64,000 bases of DNA from Thalassia testudinum (lineage: Eukaryota; Streptophyta; Magnoliopsida; Alismatales; Hydrocharitaceae), in assembly GCA_037157565.1 (NCBI GenBank), contig JAZHRO010000036.1:139864501-139928500 (forward strand). Reading direction: 5' to 3'. Positions 9,865-21,590 of the stretch are shown one piece after another. The notes beneath the pieces were generated by a model. It made no database searches. It saw only the letters and a list, made by a program, of their open reading frames with translations, and was not told the DNA's origin. Position numbers and translations under genes: made by a program. The first letter of the stretch is position 1. The number at the start of each line of letters is the position of its first letter.

Positions 9865-12429
9865 TTCTCCAAGATAGATTTGAGGTCAGGCTACCACCAG
9901 TTGAGGATCAGGGAGACTGACGTCTCCAAGGCCGCTTTCCGTACCCGGTACATGCACTACGAGTTCTCGGTCATGCCATTTGGGCTGACCAATGCCCCTG
10001 CTGCCTTTATGGATTTGATGAACCGAGTTTTTAGGCCGCACTTAGACCAGTTTGTGGTGGTGTTCATCGACGACGTACTCGTTTATTCGCGGGATCAGGC
10101 ATAGCATGGATAACATTTACGCATGATCCTGGATACCTTGAGACGACACAGGCTGTATGCCAAGTATAGTAAGTGCGAGTTTTGGTTGAGCCGGGTGATC
10201 TTCTTGGGCCACATGATTTCAGGAGATGGATTGGTTGTGGATCTAGCCAAGGTAGAGGCCGTACTCAGGTAGGAGAGGCCACGCACAGTGACAGAGATAT
10301 GCATCTTTTTGGGACTAGCAGGTTATTACCGGTGATTTATCAGAGGATTCTCTCAGATCACACGTCCTATGACCCAGTTGACTCGGAAAGATGTGCTCTT
10401 TGCCTGGATAGATGAGTGCGAGGTGTGTTTTCAGGAGTTGAAGGAGAGATAGACTTCAGCTCCTGTGCTTACCATTCCAGACAGCAGTGGCAGTTTCGTG
10501 GTTTACATCGACGCTTCGTTGCAAGGGTTAGGGGGTGTGCTCATGTAGTAGGGTCACGTTGTTGCTTACGCTTCACTGCAATTGAAGCCCCATGAGCATA
10601 GCTACCCTACCCATGACATAGAGCTGGCAGCAGTTGTCTTCACGCTGAGGACATGGAGGTACTACCTTTAAGGTGAGACTTTCGAGATTTTCGCAGATCA
10701 TAAGAGCCTCAGGTACTTGTTTGACTAGAAGAAGCTTAACATGAGACAGAGACGTTGGTTAGAGCTCCTGAAGGACTACAACTGCAGCATCTCCTACCAC
10801 CCAGGGAAGGCTAATGTGGTGGCCGATGCCTTGAGCTGGAAGGCGCCTGCCCACTTGGCCAGTTTACAGGCACAGAGTTGGAGACTCATGGAGGAGTTCG
10901 GTAGTTGGTGACCTCGGGAGTCATAGGGGCATTGTGGGACAGTGACAGTGGTGCGGCAGACACGACAAGAGCTGATAGACTGCGTCATTGCAGGGCAGAT
11001 GGCCGATTCGTACTTACAGACGCTGCAAGATAGGGCGTTGAAAGGGGACCCAAGAGACTTTTCCTTCTCAGACGAGATACTGCGCATGAAGGGACACTTA
11101 TGCGTCCCTAGGGACAAGGAGTTGTTGAGAGAGGTCCTAGCTGAGGTGCACAGGTCCAGGTTCACCATACATCCCGGAAACACAAAGATGTATCATGATT
11201 TGCGACGTGACTTTTGGTGGAGAGGGATGAATCGGGATGTTGGTGAGTTTGTGCAGCAGTGTTTGGTATGCTAGTAGGTGAAGGCTGAGCACCAGAGGCC
11301 TGCAGGGCCATTGCAGCCACTTCCTGTGCTAGAGTGGAAGTGGGAGAGCATCACCATGGACTTGGTGGTGGGTCTACTAGTTACCCAGCGGGGACATGAC
11401 ACAGTTTGGGTGATAGTAGATAGGTTGACGAAGACGGTGCATTTCCTGCCGATCCGAGTCACCTTTGGACCAGCATAGTTAGCAGAGAGACACATCTGAG
11501 ATGTGGTGCGCCTGCACGGAGTCCCACATGATATTGTATCCGACAGGGATACTCATTTTACTTCCCAGTTCTAGACTGAGTTTCAGTAGGCTTTGGGGAC
11601 ACGTTTGAGGTTCAGTACCGCTTACCACCCCCAGACGAACGGACAGTTAGAGCGTACTATACAGACACTTGAGAACCTTCTGCACGCCTGTGTGCTAGAC
11701 TGGAGAGGCTCCTAGGAGGAGTATCTACCCCTGGCAGAGTTTGCATACAATAACAGTTACCACTTGAGCATCGTCATGGAGCCTTACAAGGCTCTGTACG
11801 GATGGAGGTGTACTATACCCTTGAGTTGGGTCAAGGTGGGGACCAAGTGGGAGGTTGGTCCCAGGCTGATTTGGCAGAGTCAAGAGGTGATAGAGCAGAT
11901 TCACAAACGACTCTGCACTGTCAGGACCAGGCAGAAGAGATACGCTGACCGGAAGCACAGAGAGGTGCAGTTGGAGGTTGGGGATCACGATTTTCTCCGT
12001 GTTTCACCCATGAAGGGCCTGCAGTGTTTTGGGGTGAAGGGGAAGCTTGCGCCGAGATTTGTGGGGCCCTTTGAGGTCTTGGAGTGGGTAGGATCCATTG
12101 CTTACCAGCTTGCCCTTCCTCCCCAGCTTTCTGGAGTGCACGACATGTTCCACATGTCCAACCTCAGGAAGTATGTTGCCGATCCCAGTCACGTTCTGAG
12201 CCACGAGAGCATCAAAGTGGGTGACGACCTGACCTACCCCAAGAGACCAGTACAGATACTAGACAGAGTCGTCCGGAGTCTGAAACGGAAGCAGTTACCA
12301 CTGGTGAAGGTCCTATGGAGAAGCCAGCGATACGAGGAGGCGACTTGGGAGCCTGAGGCGGTTATGTGAGAGCGGTACCTAGAGCTTTTTGTGGGTACGT
12401 CTTTTCTGACCTACTTCGATCCTCTTTAA
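9865..12429 (+). pseudogene. B1 pol: RT (partial), RNase H, integrase and chromodomain with 19 nonsense codons and no net frameshift
   Basis: The 855 codons stay in one frame from [12 protein letters not shown] to the natural stop at 12427-12429. RT keeps FIDDVLVYS (FxDD catalytic box). RNase H shows [17 protein letters not shown] and [11 protein letters not shown]. Integrase shows [33 protein letters not shown] and QTLENLL. The chromodomain region is QILDRVVRSLKRKQLPLVKV then YEEATWEPEAV. In-frame stops: TAG at 10102, 10270, 10450, 10546, 10549, 10726, 10924, 11272, 11275, 11476, 11572, 11587 and 11713; TAA at 10111 and 10669; TGA at 10333, 10909, 11497 and 12367. Most replace Gln, Trp or Arg of the related copies. 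The upstream half was separated by element A. Confidence 0.92.
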
Positions 12430-12513
12430 GTTTGTTATGCGTTTTACGTTCCTTTTTCCGTACCCTAGCTAGCTCAAGTTTCGAGGATGAAACTTCCTTT
12501 AAGTTTGTTATGA
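12430..12513 (+). other. B1 pol-to-LTR spacer
   Basis: Short stretch holding the family-typical TTTCGAGGATGAAACTTCC just before the 3' LTR. No clear purine tract remains. The same block precedes the 3' LTR of B2. Confidence 0.6.
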
Positions 12514-13841
12514 TGAAACGACCCGTTGCCATTTAGTCTGATAAGACGTCTGAAGTTTTAGTCAGACATCTGTCCAGACGTCTGGACACGTGCCCAAATG
12601 TCTGAAAGTGAGATTTTCGTACTGCGCTTTGCGCTCTGCGTGTGGGTGACACGTAGAGACCTTTCTCTCTCCCCGTACCCTTACCCTTTAAACCCTAACA
12701 CCCCTCTATTTAAACCCACCCCCCTTCCATCTTCTCGTCACCCTCACATCACTCTCCAGCCAGCCACCACCACCTCCAACTCTTCCTCACTGTGCGACAG
12801 TGGGAGGGAGAGAGGAAGAGAGAGGAAGGAAGAGAGCGTGGAAGGTCGGAGGACCTTCGGGAGCTCGACGGACCTCGCACGGCCGGCAGCAGGAGTGTTC
12901 CCGAGGAGGAAGGGCTCGGGGAGGCGGCCTCCCAGCTCTCTGCTGTTACTGAAGCTATTGTGGCACGCTGTAGGCAACGGTGCGAGGTGAGAAGTGTCGC
13001 GGAGAAGGTTCTGGTACTGGAGGCTTTCTAGTATCAGACGTCTGGGTTATCGTCCAGACGACTGGCGGGGCACCAGGACATTCGAAGCTGAGGCCAGACG
13101 TCTGAAAGCACAATATCGCGAGGTACGTACCTTCCTGCGCTACTTTCCGCCATGCAGAGGATTTCAGCACAAGAGGAGTTGGGCTAAAAGTGTGCCTGCA
13201 TTTTCATTACACAGGTGAAGGCTTCGGGAAGGCATGCGATACGCTTTCCCAAGTACTTTTGGATGTCTGATCACATTGCCAAACGTCTGGAGGTACTTCA
13301 AAACGACCGAAGGCCTTGTGCGACATCTGGAGCTACCCCTAGACGGTCGCAGAGGGAGTCTGGACATCTGAAACTACCACAGGAAGTGTAAGGTGAGTTC
13401 TGATGTCTTTTAAGATGTCTGGCATTGGTCCCAAATGTCTGATTATGATTAGTAACCACGTTTTTTGCCTGTTTAAGGCCCAAACGGAATCGGATTTCCG
13501 CAAACAAAGTACCGTTGTTTTCCACTCGGGTTCCTCTACATGTTCATGTTGAGTATCTACTGTTTTGACCTCGTCTAATGTAAATTAGTCGTTGGTGCAG
13601 GTTACCAACCGATGGCGTGTTCGGGGCTCGCGAAGATGACAAGATCTGCAATACAGGCCACATTCCTCCCGTGATACCCGGTAGAGTGGTTTAATTCAGT
13701 TGTTAATATTTAAATAAGAATGTACTTTGTTGGAATAATCGGATTGAACTCTACGATGTGGAATGAACCCTAAGGTAGAAACGAATGAACCTATTTGAGC
13801 TGTCCTGTTTACTTGAATGCATGGTTAAAATAAACTGCTAG
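12514..13841 (+). repeat. B1 3' LTR, first segment (U3 and start of transcribed part)
   Basis: Starts TGAAACGACCC, equivalent to TGTAAAGACC of B2. Carries many degenerate copies of the palindrome CAGACGTCTG between 12540 and 13445, and a TATA-like CTATTTAAAC at 12715-12724. Ends at the GCTAG target of solo LTR S; sequence continues at 16511. Confidence 0.88.
13837..13841. repeat. TSD of solo LTR S, left
   Basis: GCTAG; the identical copy is at 16506-16510. Confidence 0.95.
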
Positions 13842-16505
13842 TGTAAAGACTGTCACACTTTTAGCCTTTTAAGACATCTGGAGTCTCAGTCAGACGTTTG
13901 ACCAGACGTCTGGACCCTTTCCCGGACGTTTGAAAATGAAATTTTTGTACGCGCTCTATGCTCTACGCGTGGGCAACGCGCAGAATGTTCTGCTCCTTTC
14001 TCTTCTTTCCTCCCTTCATGCCCGAACCCTAAAACCCCAACATCTATAAAAGCCCCCCTCCACTCCTCTCCTCTCCACTCCATACACCACCACCTCCACC
14101 TTCAGGGCCTACGAGAGGTGGCTTGCGAGGGAGAGCGAGAGGGCAAGAAGGATGGGAGTGCAGGAGGAAGAGGAGGAGGCCGAGGTCAGAGAGCTTTGGT
14201 AGGAGCTCGACGGAGCTCGCACAGCATCCGCGGGCGTGTGTGGTAGGAGGAGAGATCCCGGAGAGGTGGCCTCGACCATCTGCAATGACTGGAGCTGCGG
14301 CGGCGCGAGGAGCTGCGCGGTGGAGAGTGCTGGGAATAGGTTCTGGTACTGGAAATTTTCCAATATCAGACGTCTGGAGTGGAGTCCAGACGGCTGACAG
14401 AGCACCTGGATGTTTGGAGTTAAGGACAGACGTCTGAAAGCTTATTTATCGCCAAGGTACGTTCTTTTTCACGATTACGGCCATGCAGGACTCATCGCAG
14501 AGTGAATGTTGGGTCTGATTTGGTGGTTGCGACTATCGTACATAGGAGCAGCCTTGGGAAGGAGTGCAAAACACTCTCCCACGCACTTTTAGATGTTTGA
14601 TCAGATCACCAGACATTTGGAGGTGCTTCCAGACGACCGGAGGCGTGGTCCGACATCTGGAACTGCCTTCAGATGACCGCAGAGGAGGCCTGGACGTCTG
14701 AGGACACCGTAGGGACTTAAGGTAAGGTTCTGGTACCTTTTAAGATGTCTGGACTTATTCCCAGATGTTTGATTTTGGACAATAGGCACATTTTTGACCC
14801 GTTTGGGGTTCGATCAGGATCCGTTTTACGCAAACGAGGTATCTGTAGTTTCCTTGCGAGTTTCTCTACGTACTAGAGACCTTTATACATTGTTCTGAAC
14901 CCTCATTTTTTGATGCATTCTCTGGTGTAGGGTTTCGACCTGTCGCGTGTTTGGGGCTCGCAGAGATGCCTAGGTCTGTGGTTCGAGCCCCCATTACTCC
15001 TAAATTGTCTAGTAGAGTGGTTTACTTTTGTTAACAATATTTAATAAGAATGTACTTGCGAAAATAGTTGAATGGAATCCTACGATGTGGCATGAACCCT
15101 AGGATAGAGGAATGAATGAATCTTTTGTGCCGTATGATGTGATTGCACGCATGATTTAGGTAAACTATTAGCAATTGGCTATATCATAATGATGAGCTGC
15201 CTGTAATTTATGAACAATTACCTGTGAAATCACCAGTTGCATGTATTGTAGTATAGAAACATGAGCTGCCTATATATAAATAAGAACTGAATTGTGAATG
15301 GTGGAATCTAGATTAGAATAAATGAGGTGAACATGAGCAAGAACCCTACGGGGAATTAGGAGTAGAGCTCCTATGGTTGGTTGGAAACCTGAAATGTAGA
15401 TGGGAAGTGTGCTAGCCCAAGCGTACGTGGTACCAAGGAGAGGATTATCCCCTTTTCGTGTAGAGCGGAGCTAGCCGCCCCTGGGTTGAGACTCAGGGTT
15501 AGGATTGGCCACTCTACACCGACTCCTGTTGGCCCTCGTGTACGCGGTACCGAGGCGAGCTCCTAGTGTAGGGAGAGAGCTAGCCACCCCACGGGGCCCG
15601 GGGTTCAGCTAGCCACCTTACACCGACTTGTTAGGACCTCTGGGCAAACCGAGGTAGTCAGATGAGGGTGCGCGGACTGTGGAGGGGCGAGACCCCTATT
15701 TGGTTCTGAGGGGCGAGACCCCTATTCTGAGAGGGCAAGGCCATGTACTATTCTGTGCTGTACTTTGGGTGTACCCGCTAGTGGAAATGACTGACAGCGT
15801 GTCAGTGCGAGGTAGCTACCCGCACGCTTATTATGCGTGCCATAGTCACCGCTACGTCTTGATAGTGACCTCAGGGTGGTTGACTGGGTGTAGGACTACC
15901 ATGGGAGACTCTCCCAGCTAGGAGAGCACAACGTGTACCTTCTACTCTTCAGAAAAGACTGCAATCAAGATTGTTCCCACGAGGAACATACTAGATCAAG
16001 AATATCTGGATATTTGAAAAAAATGGGTGAAAAGGGAAATACACACAAAACAAAATAAATAGAAAAGAGAATTAAACTTGTTGATTTTACTATTTTAGAT
16101 AGTATAGATACCACTCTACTCAACATTCGCTGACTCTGTCTTTTCATAACACTGTTCAGGACCAGGAGTTGAGCAGCTCGAGCTTCTGGCTATGGAGGGT
16201 GCTGGGCCCAGTCGAGCCCAGCCATAGTTTTCAGCACTTTCTTTTTGTTTCCCTTACTGTTGTAGTAAGTATCAGACTTTTAGCTACTGTTGTCTCTACT
16301 GTTTACTTTCATTTCCGTTGTTCTATTGTTGTGGTGGTATGTAATGGAATAGCAGCTTTACTTTCCTTTACTACTTATTTATATTGCATATGTGAATGTG
16401 GTTTACTTCCCAGCTTGTTATTTCTTGTTGGATGACTATGTCTTAGGATTAGTCGAGGTGAGCTGGTCTCGGGTCCTGTGGGGATCTAGGAACCGGGTCG
16501 TAACA
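13842..16505 (+). repeat. Solo LTR S of the B family, inserted in the B1 3' LTR
   Basis: A complete 2664-bp LTR with ends TGTAAAGAC and GGTCGTAACA and no internal region. It is flanked by perfect TSDs GCTAG at 13837-13841 and 16506-16510. Removing S and one TSD restores a continuous B1 LTR. TATA box CTATAAAAG at 14044-14052. Solo LTRs form by recombination between the two LTRs of a full element. Confidence 0.95.
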
Positions 16506-16510
16506 GCTAG
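16506..16510. repeat. TSD of solo LTR S, right
   Basis: GCTAG, directly after the LTR end TAACA. Confidence 0.95.
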
Positions 16511-17190
16511 TAAATGCCTTTAATATAATTACGAGATGCATGTTAAAATACGAGTTGCCTGTATGTAAATGAGAAATTGAACTATGAAACCACAAGTTGC
16601 AAGTTTATGATTGAGAACTGAATCATGAAAATACGAGCTGCCTATATATGGATGAGGAACGAGTTATGAAACATGAGATCTGGATATGGATAAATGAGAT
16701 GAATATGAGCATGAACCCTACAGGGAATTAGGAGTAGAACTCCTGTGTATGAAAGGAATCTGGAATGTAGATGGGAAGTGTGTTGGCCCTTGTGTATGCG
16801 GTACCAAGGAGAACAACTATCCTTTTTTAGTGTAGAGCGGAGCTAGCTCCCTTGGGTTGAGACCCGAGATTAGGATTGGCCACTCTACACTGACTCCTGT
16901 TGGCCCTCGTGTACGTGGTACCAAGGCGTGGTACTAGTGTAGGGAGGGAGCTAGCCACCCCACGAGGCCTGGGGTTCAGCTAGCCACCCTACACCGACTT
17001 TGTTAGGCCCTTTGGGCAAACCGAGGTAGTCAGATGAGGGTACGCGGACTGTGGAGGGTCGAGACCCCTGTTCTAAGAGGGCAAGGCCCTATACTGGTCC
17101 TTGTTGTACTTTGGGCATATCCGCTAGCAGAAACGACTGACCGCGTGTCAATGCGGGGTAGCTACTTGTCGCTTATCATGCATGTCATAG
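16511..17190 (+). repeat. B1 3' LTR, second segment
   Basis: Continues B1 LTR sequence after S, aligned with S from about 15180 on: repeats of the type GAGTTGCCTG, then the GTACC..GTGTAG..GCTAGCC..ACACCGACT module. Interrupted after CATAG (17186-17190) by B2. Confidence 0.9.
17186..17190. repeat. TSD of B2, left
   Basis: CATAG; the partner copy is at 52228-52232, 35 kb away. The uninterrupted order (CATAG then TCACCGCTACG) is seen in S near 15845. Confidence 0.95.
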
Positions 17191-18683
17191 TGTTACAACC
17201 CTGTTCTCGGATCCCTATAGGACCCAAGACCGGCTCACCTCGACTAATCCCAAGACCCAGTAGTCCAACGAGAAATAACCAGAAAGCAGGAAAGTAAACC
17301 ACATTCACATATGCAATATAACTAAGCAGTAAGAACGTACAAAGCAGTAAAGGAAGTAAAACTGTTGTTCCATTACATACCATCGCAACAACAGAAGGAT
17401 GGAAACGAAAGTAAACAGTAGAGACAACAGTAGCTAAAAGTCTGATACTTACTACAACAGTAAGGAAAACAACAAGAAAATGCTGAAACTATGGCTGGGC
17501 CCAACACTCTCCGCAGCTGGAAGCCCAAGCTGCTCAACTCCTGGTCCTGAACAGTGTTATGAAAAAACACAGATAGCGAACGTTGAGTAGAGTGGTATCT
17601 ATACTATCTAAAATAGTAAAAGCAATAGGTTTAATTCTCTTTTCTATTTATTTTGATTTATGTGTATTTCCTTTTCACTCATTTTTCTCAAATATCAAGA
17701 TATTCTTGATTTAGCATGTTCCTCATGGGAACAATCTTGATTGCAGTCTTTTCCGAAGAGTAGAAGGCACATGTGGTGCTCTCTTGGCCGGGAGAGTCCC
17801 CCGTGGTAGTCCTACACCAAGTCAACCACCCCGAGGTCACTGTCAAAACGTAGCGGTGACTACGACACACGTGATAAGCGCACAGGTAGCTACCCTGCAT
17901 TAACACGCGGTCAGTCGTTTCTGCTAGCAGGCACGCCCAAAGTACAGCACGAAACAGTATAGGGACTTGCCCTCTCAAAACAGGGGTCTCGCCCCTCAGA
18001 ACCAAACAAGGGTCTCACCCCTCCATAGTCCGTGCACCCTCGTCTGACTACCCCGGTTTGCCTAGAGGGCCTAACAAGTTGGTGTAGGGTGGCTAGCTGA
18101 ACCCCAAGCTCCGTGGGGTGGCTAGCTCTCTCCCTACACTAGTTTCTCGCCTCGGTACTGCGTATACGAGGGCCAACAGGAGTCGGTGTAGAGTGACCAA
18201 TCCTAACCCTGGGTCTCAACCCGAAAAGGGGACAGTCGCTCTCCTTGGTACCACGTACTCAAGGGCCAGCATGCTTCCCGTCTACATTCAAGCTTCCATC
18301 TAACCATAGGAGCTCTACTCCAAATTCCCTGTAGGATTCATGCTCATGTTCACCTCATTTATTCCATTCTAGATTCCACCATTCATAATTCAGTTCTTAT
18401 TTATTTACAGGCAGCTCGTGTTTCCATAATTCAATACATGCAACTGGTGATTTCACAGATACTTGTTCAAAAATTACAGGTAGCTCATAATTATATTGCT
18501 AACAGTTTAGCTAAAACATGCATGCAAATACATCATACAGTATAAATGATTCATTCATTCCACTATCCTAGGATTCACGCCACATCGTAGGGTTCCATTC
18601 GATTATTTCCACAAGCACATTCTTATCAAATATTATTAACAGAATCTAAACCACTCTACTAGAGAATTTAGGAGTAATGGGGG
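17191..18683 (-). repeat. B2 3' LTR, first segment
   Basis: Begins TGTTACAACCCTG on the plus strand, which is the end of the LTR in element direction. Aligned throughout with 49604-51088. Interrupted at the run GGGGG (18679-18683) by C1. Confidence 0.93.
18679..18683. repeat. TSD of C1, left
   Basis: GGGGG; partner at 26317-26321. The uninterrupted B2 5' LTR has AATGGGGGCTCG at this point (near 51085), confirming the insertion site. Confidence 0.92.
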
Positions 18684-20378
18684 TGATATAAACATGTTTA
18701 CACTACTTAAGATGTCTATTTATGCATTTTCTTAAGCATAGGATTGCATTGCATGCTATAAATATTGCATAACATGCATCATCTTGCATTTAGAGTAGTT
18801 TGAATAAAATGGAGGTTAATTGTCTCCTTTTATGTTCATGGATAGGGCAAACTTTTTATCGGAGCCTCGGATCGAAGATCCAACCGTACAGATGTGATCA
18901 GGGTGACGATTGGAGTTCAACGACTCCAAGATCTCCCTAATCCAACATCTGTAGCATCAAATAGAGATCGGGAAACCTTAGAAGATCAAGGACCAAGATG
19001 GTGTGAATCTGCACTTCAAATGAAAAATCCGACCGCACTGATGGATTCGGATTGACGATCGCAACCTTACGACGCAAAAATCGAGTCAATCCAACACCCG
19101 TGGCACCATCTACATCATCCAGAAGTTGGACGACCAAGATGGTGCCACGTGGTGCCATCTCGGCCTCCCAATCATCTGCATGCACCCGCTGAAGGCCTCC
19201 GCATCAGCCCTTCCCCGCCGTTGGATCAAGATCCAATGGCTGCGACGTGCCCGCACTTAAGTTAGGCACTCGGCACAAATGCACCCATAGCGTGTTGGTC
19301 GAGCGCTCTAACACGAAGAGCAAGCACGTGTTCGATCCGCGCCGCGCTGCAATTGGAGCGGAAGCGCGTGCCCGATCGACCGAACGATCGCGATCCAATG
19401 GCCACGCCTGCTCAATCAAGATGACGCGCCCACGCCCACCCGCACGTCACGCGGAATCGCACGTAGGCGAGGTGCACAAAGGAGGCTGGCGTAGGACGAT
19501 CTAAGCCATCCGATCTCGCGATCGAATGGTTGAGATCGGCTGGACGTGCATGTGTGTTATGCACGAGGAGGTGAGCGGGCATGCGTGCGCCGCCCACTAT
19601 GCCCACGTTCAGACCTTTAGTGATGGTTTTATCCATCACTAAAGGTCCTGAATTAATGTCTTTAAAATTGGAATGACCAAAATGCCCCTACTCCTTGCAA
19701 CTACAAAGGGAGACCCCCTCCATACGAAATTTTCATCTCTTCCTTCTCTTCTCTCCCTCTCCAAAGCTCAAGAGAAGCTTGTCCCATACCCCGGATGCTT
19801 CTCGTGAGATAAAGTCAATTTTTTGTCTCCCTTTCGGAAGCGGATCCCGCAACGACAACGACGTGCTGCCCCATTCCCGTTCTTCTTGCTTCGCCCTCCT
19901 TCATCCTGCTGCGTCCTCCTTCGTCTAGGCGTCGTCCCGTCCGGCTCGTCCTCTAAGCGACCGTCAAGGAGGATATTTCTCTCTCCATTCTTTCAATGCT
20001 TTCTAGAGTAGATTTACTGCTTTCTAGTGTAATCATTTTCCCTCCTTCTAGTGTAATGTACAATCATTCTGATGATGAAATTCCATGTTTATTCTACATC
20101 TCGTTTTGGTTTTTGTTTGTAATATTCTCTCTCTCTCTTATTCTCTCTCTCTCTGCTATTTATTGTAAATAGTTAGATAGTTCTAATTAATTGAATTACT
20201 TCGTGACAAATAAATCAAACGCGAATTTTTTAAATCGAACATCCGCCTCCCTGTGTTCGACCCGGGATTTCCATTCCAGTATAAATTTTATTTATTGAAC
20301 ACGAGTTCTTCGCTTTCAAATTACAACGACAGATTTTCAAAACCAAACACGTTAGCGTAGCAACTCGAGCGTTCAACA
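18684..20378 (+). repeat. C1 5' LTR
   Basis: Ends TGATATAAAC and GTTCAACA. Holds the perfect 15-bp hairpin at 19612-19647 and a second inverted repeat CCGTTGGATC / GATCCAATGG near 19213-19234. The TATA position reads CTACAAAGG at 19701-19709, while the other C LTRs have TATAAAAG, so this copy's promoter is probably damaged. Confidence 0.93.
19612..19647. other. C-family LTR hairpin, C1 5' LTR copy
   Basis: GACCTTTAGTGATGG at 19612-19626 and its exact complement at 19633-19647, with loop TTTTAT. In the C2 copies the stem has GTGACGG paired with CCGTCAC, so one pair changed on both sides. Confidence 0.9.
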
Positions 20379-20428
20379 TTTTGGCACCGTTGCCGAGGAT
20401 TCAACAATTTGGCATCGTTTCCGAGGAG
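20372..20428 (+). promoter_or_regulatory. C1 primer binding site, tandemly duplicated
   Basis: After the LTR end TTCAACA comes TTTTGGCACCGTTGCCGAGG, the Athila-type PBS. A second, more diverged copy of LTR tail plus PBS (TTCAACAATTTGGCATCG) follows with a 28-bp period (20372 and 20400). C2 has a single copy. Confidence 0.85.
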
Positions 20429-21590
20429 GCGACGCTCTTTGATTTTTTTCTTCGCGTTTTCTAACTTTCAAATCATTTACCTCACTTCTCTCCTTTCTTA
20501 TTGTGATTGCAGGTACTCTTTTGAGATAAGCAAAAGTGGTAGATTGGAGTAAAGTGCTGTGGAATGTTTTGTAAGTTATCCCCCACCTCCCACCCATTAG
20601 ATTTCATTCCACAACATAATAACACAAACATCAATCAACCTAGGTGTTCTTATAAACTCTAAAGTTAGATTGTTTGTTGTTTGACACCCATACTCACCCC
20701 AACCCCCACATTAAAAAAAGAAAAATAAAAAAAAAAATCTCACAGAGGTACACAACCTCATCTGATTTTCAAACTCAACCGATAAATCGACCTTTGGAGT
20801 CGGTACACACATTCAAACACATAATTGAGTAGAAATCAGATTAGGTAATCATTTGTGTACCTAATTAAATGGTGCAACAGGCCAATTGTTTGAGTTGATT
20901 GGGCCACACTACTTCAATTAAAATCAACTCATCAAGTAGCTGCCACATAAGTTCAACTCTTAGGGATTTACTAGGCACTCCACATTCTTTTAAGTTTTAA
21001 AGGAAAACATCTCCACCTGTGCTTTCAAAACCTGGTGTGCCAACAAAACTTGTTTGAAAATATCTAAAGTAGAATCCTAAAAGCTACTAAGCAAGATTTG
21101 AACTCTAAAATTCACCACATCAAAAATAATCTTGCTTGAAAACCATTGGTTGTGCACGCACACATAAATCAGTCAATCATTAAGGGCACAACCCATATAA
21201 AGGGCCCATCACATTCCAAAGCACATTCAAACCTAATCCTAAATAAAACAGAGTAGACGTTGGCCTTAAGGATTCGACTCGCTCTTCTGAGCCCAGAACG
21301 AGATTATTTTCGATTAGTCTGTTTCTACTGTTCAATCTGATATCTAGCTAGGGGAGCAGAATCAAACGATCGTAGCTGGGGGGTACACTAGGAACCGAAG
21401 GTGCAAGCCGAAGGAAAAACCTTCTCCCTAGTCCCTCCTTCTAACTGGTTGGATTGAACAGACAGAAGTAGATCAAATCGTTCCTTTATCTCAAGACGGG
21501 TTTTGGGAGTCTGTAGGTCTTTAGGCTAGCCCACTTAAGGATAGGTTTATTTATTTGTATTGCAGGGCGCCTTTCTTCCTCCCATCTCTC
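20429..21590 (+). other. C1 5' leader
   Basis: Noncoding, about 1.16 kb, colinear with 31055-32205 of C2. Two positions look like 3' splice sites: TTTCTTATTGTGATTGCAG ending at about 20512, and TTTATTTGTATTGCAG ending at about 21565, 26 nt before the preferred ORF start. Both are conserved in C2. Confidence 0.6.

Noticed and set aside
12598..13218. Several Arg/Pro/Ser-rich open frames of 70-130 codons on both strands
   Set aside because: They lie inside the B1 LTR, overlap each other on opposite strands and are not conserved as frames in S, B2 or B3.
13842..16505. S as a second tandem LTR of B1 rather than an insertion
   Set aside because: The GCTAG duplication on both sides and the clean continuation of the B1 LTR at 16511 show a separate insertion.
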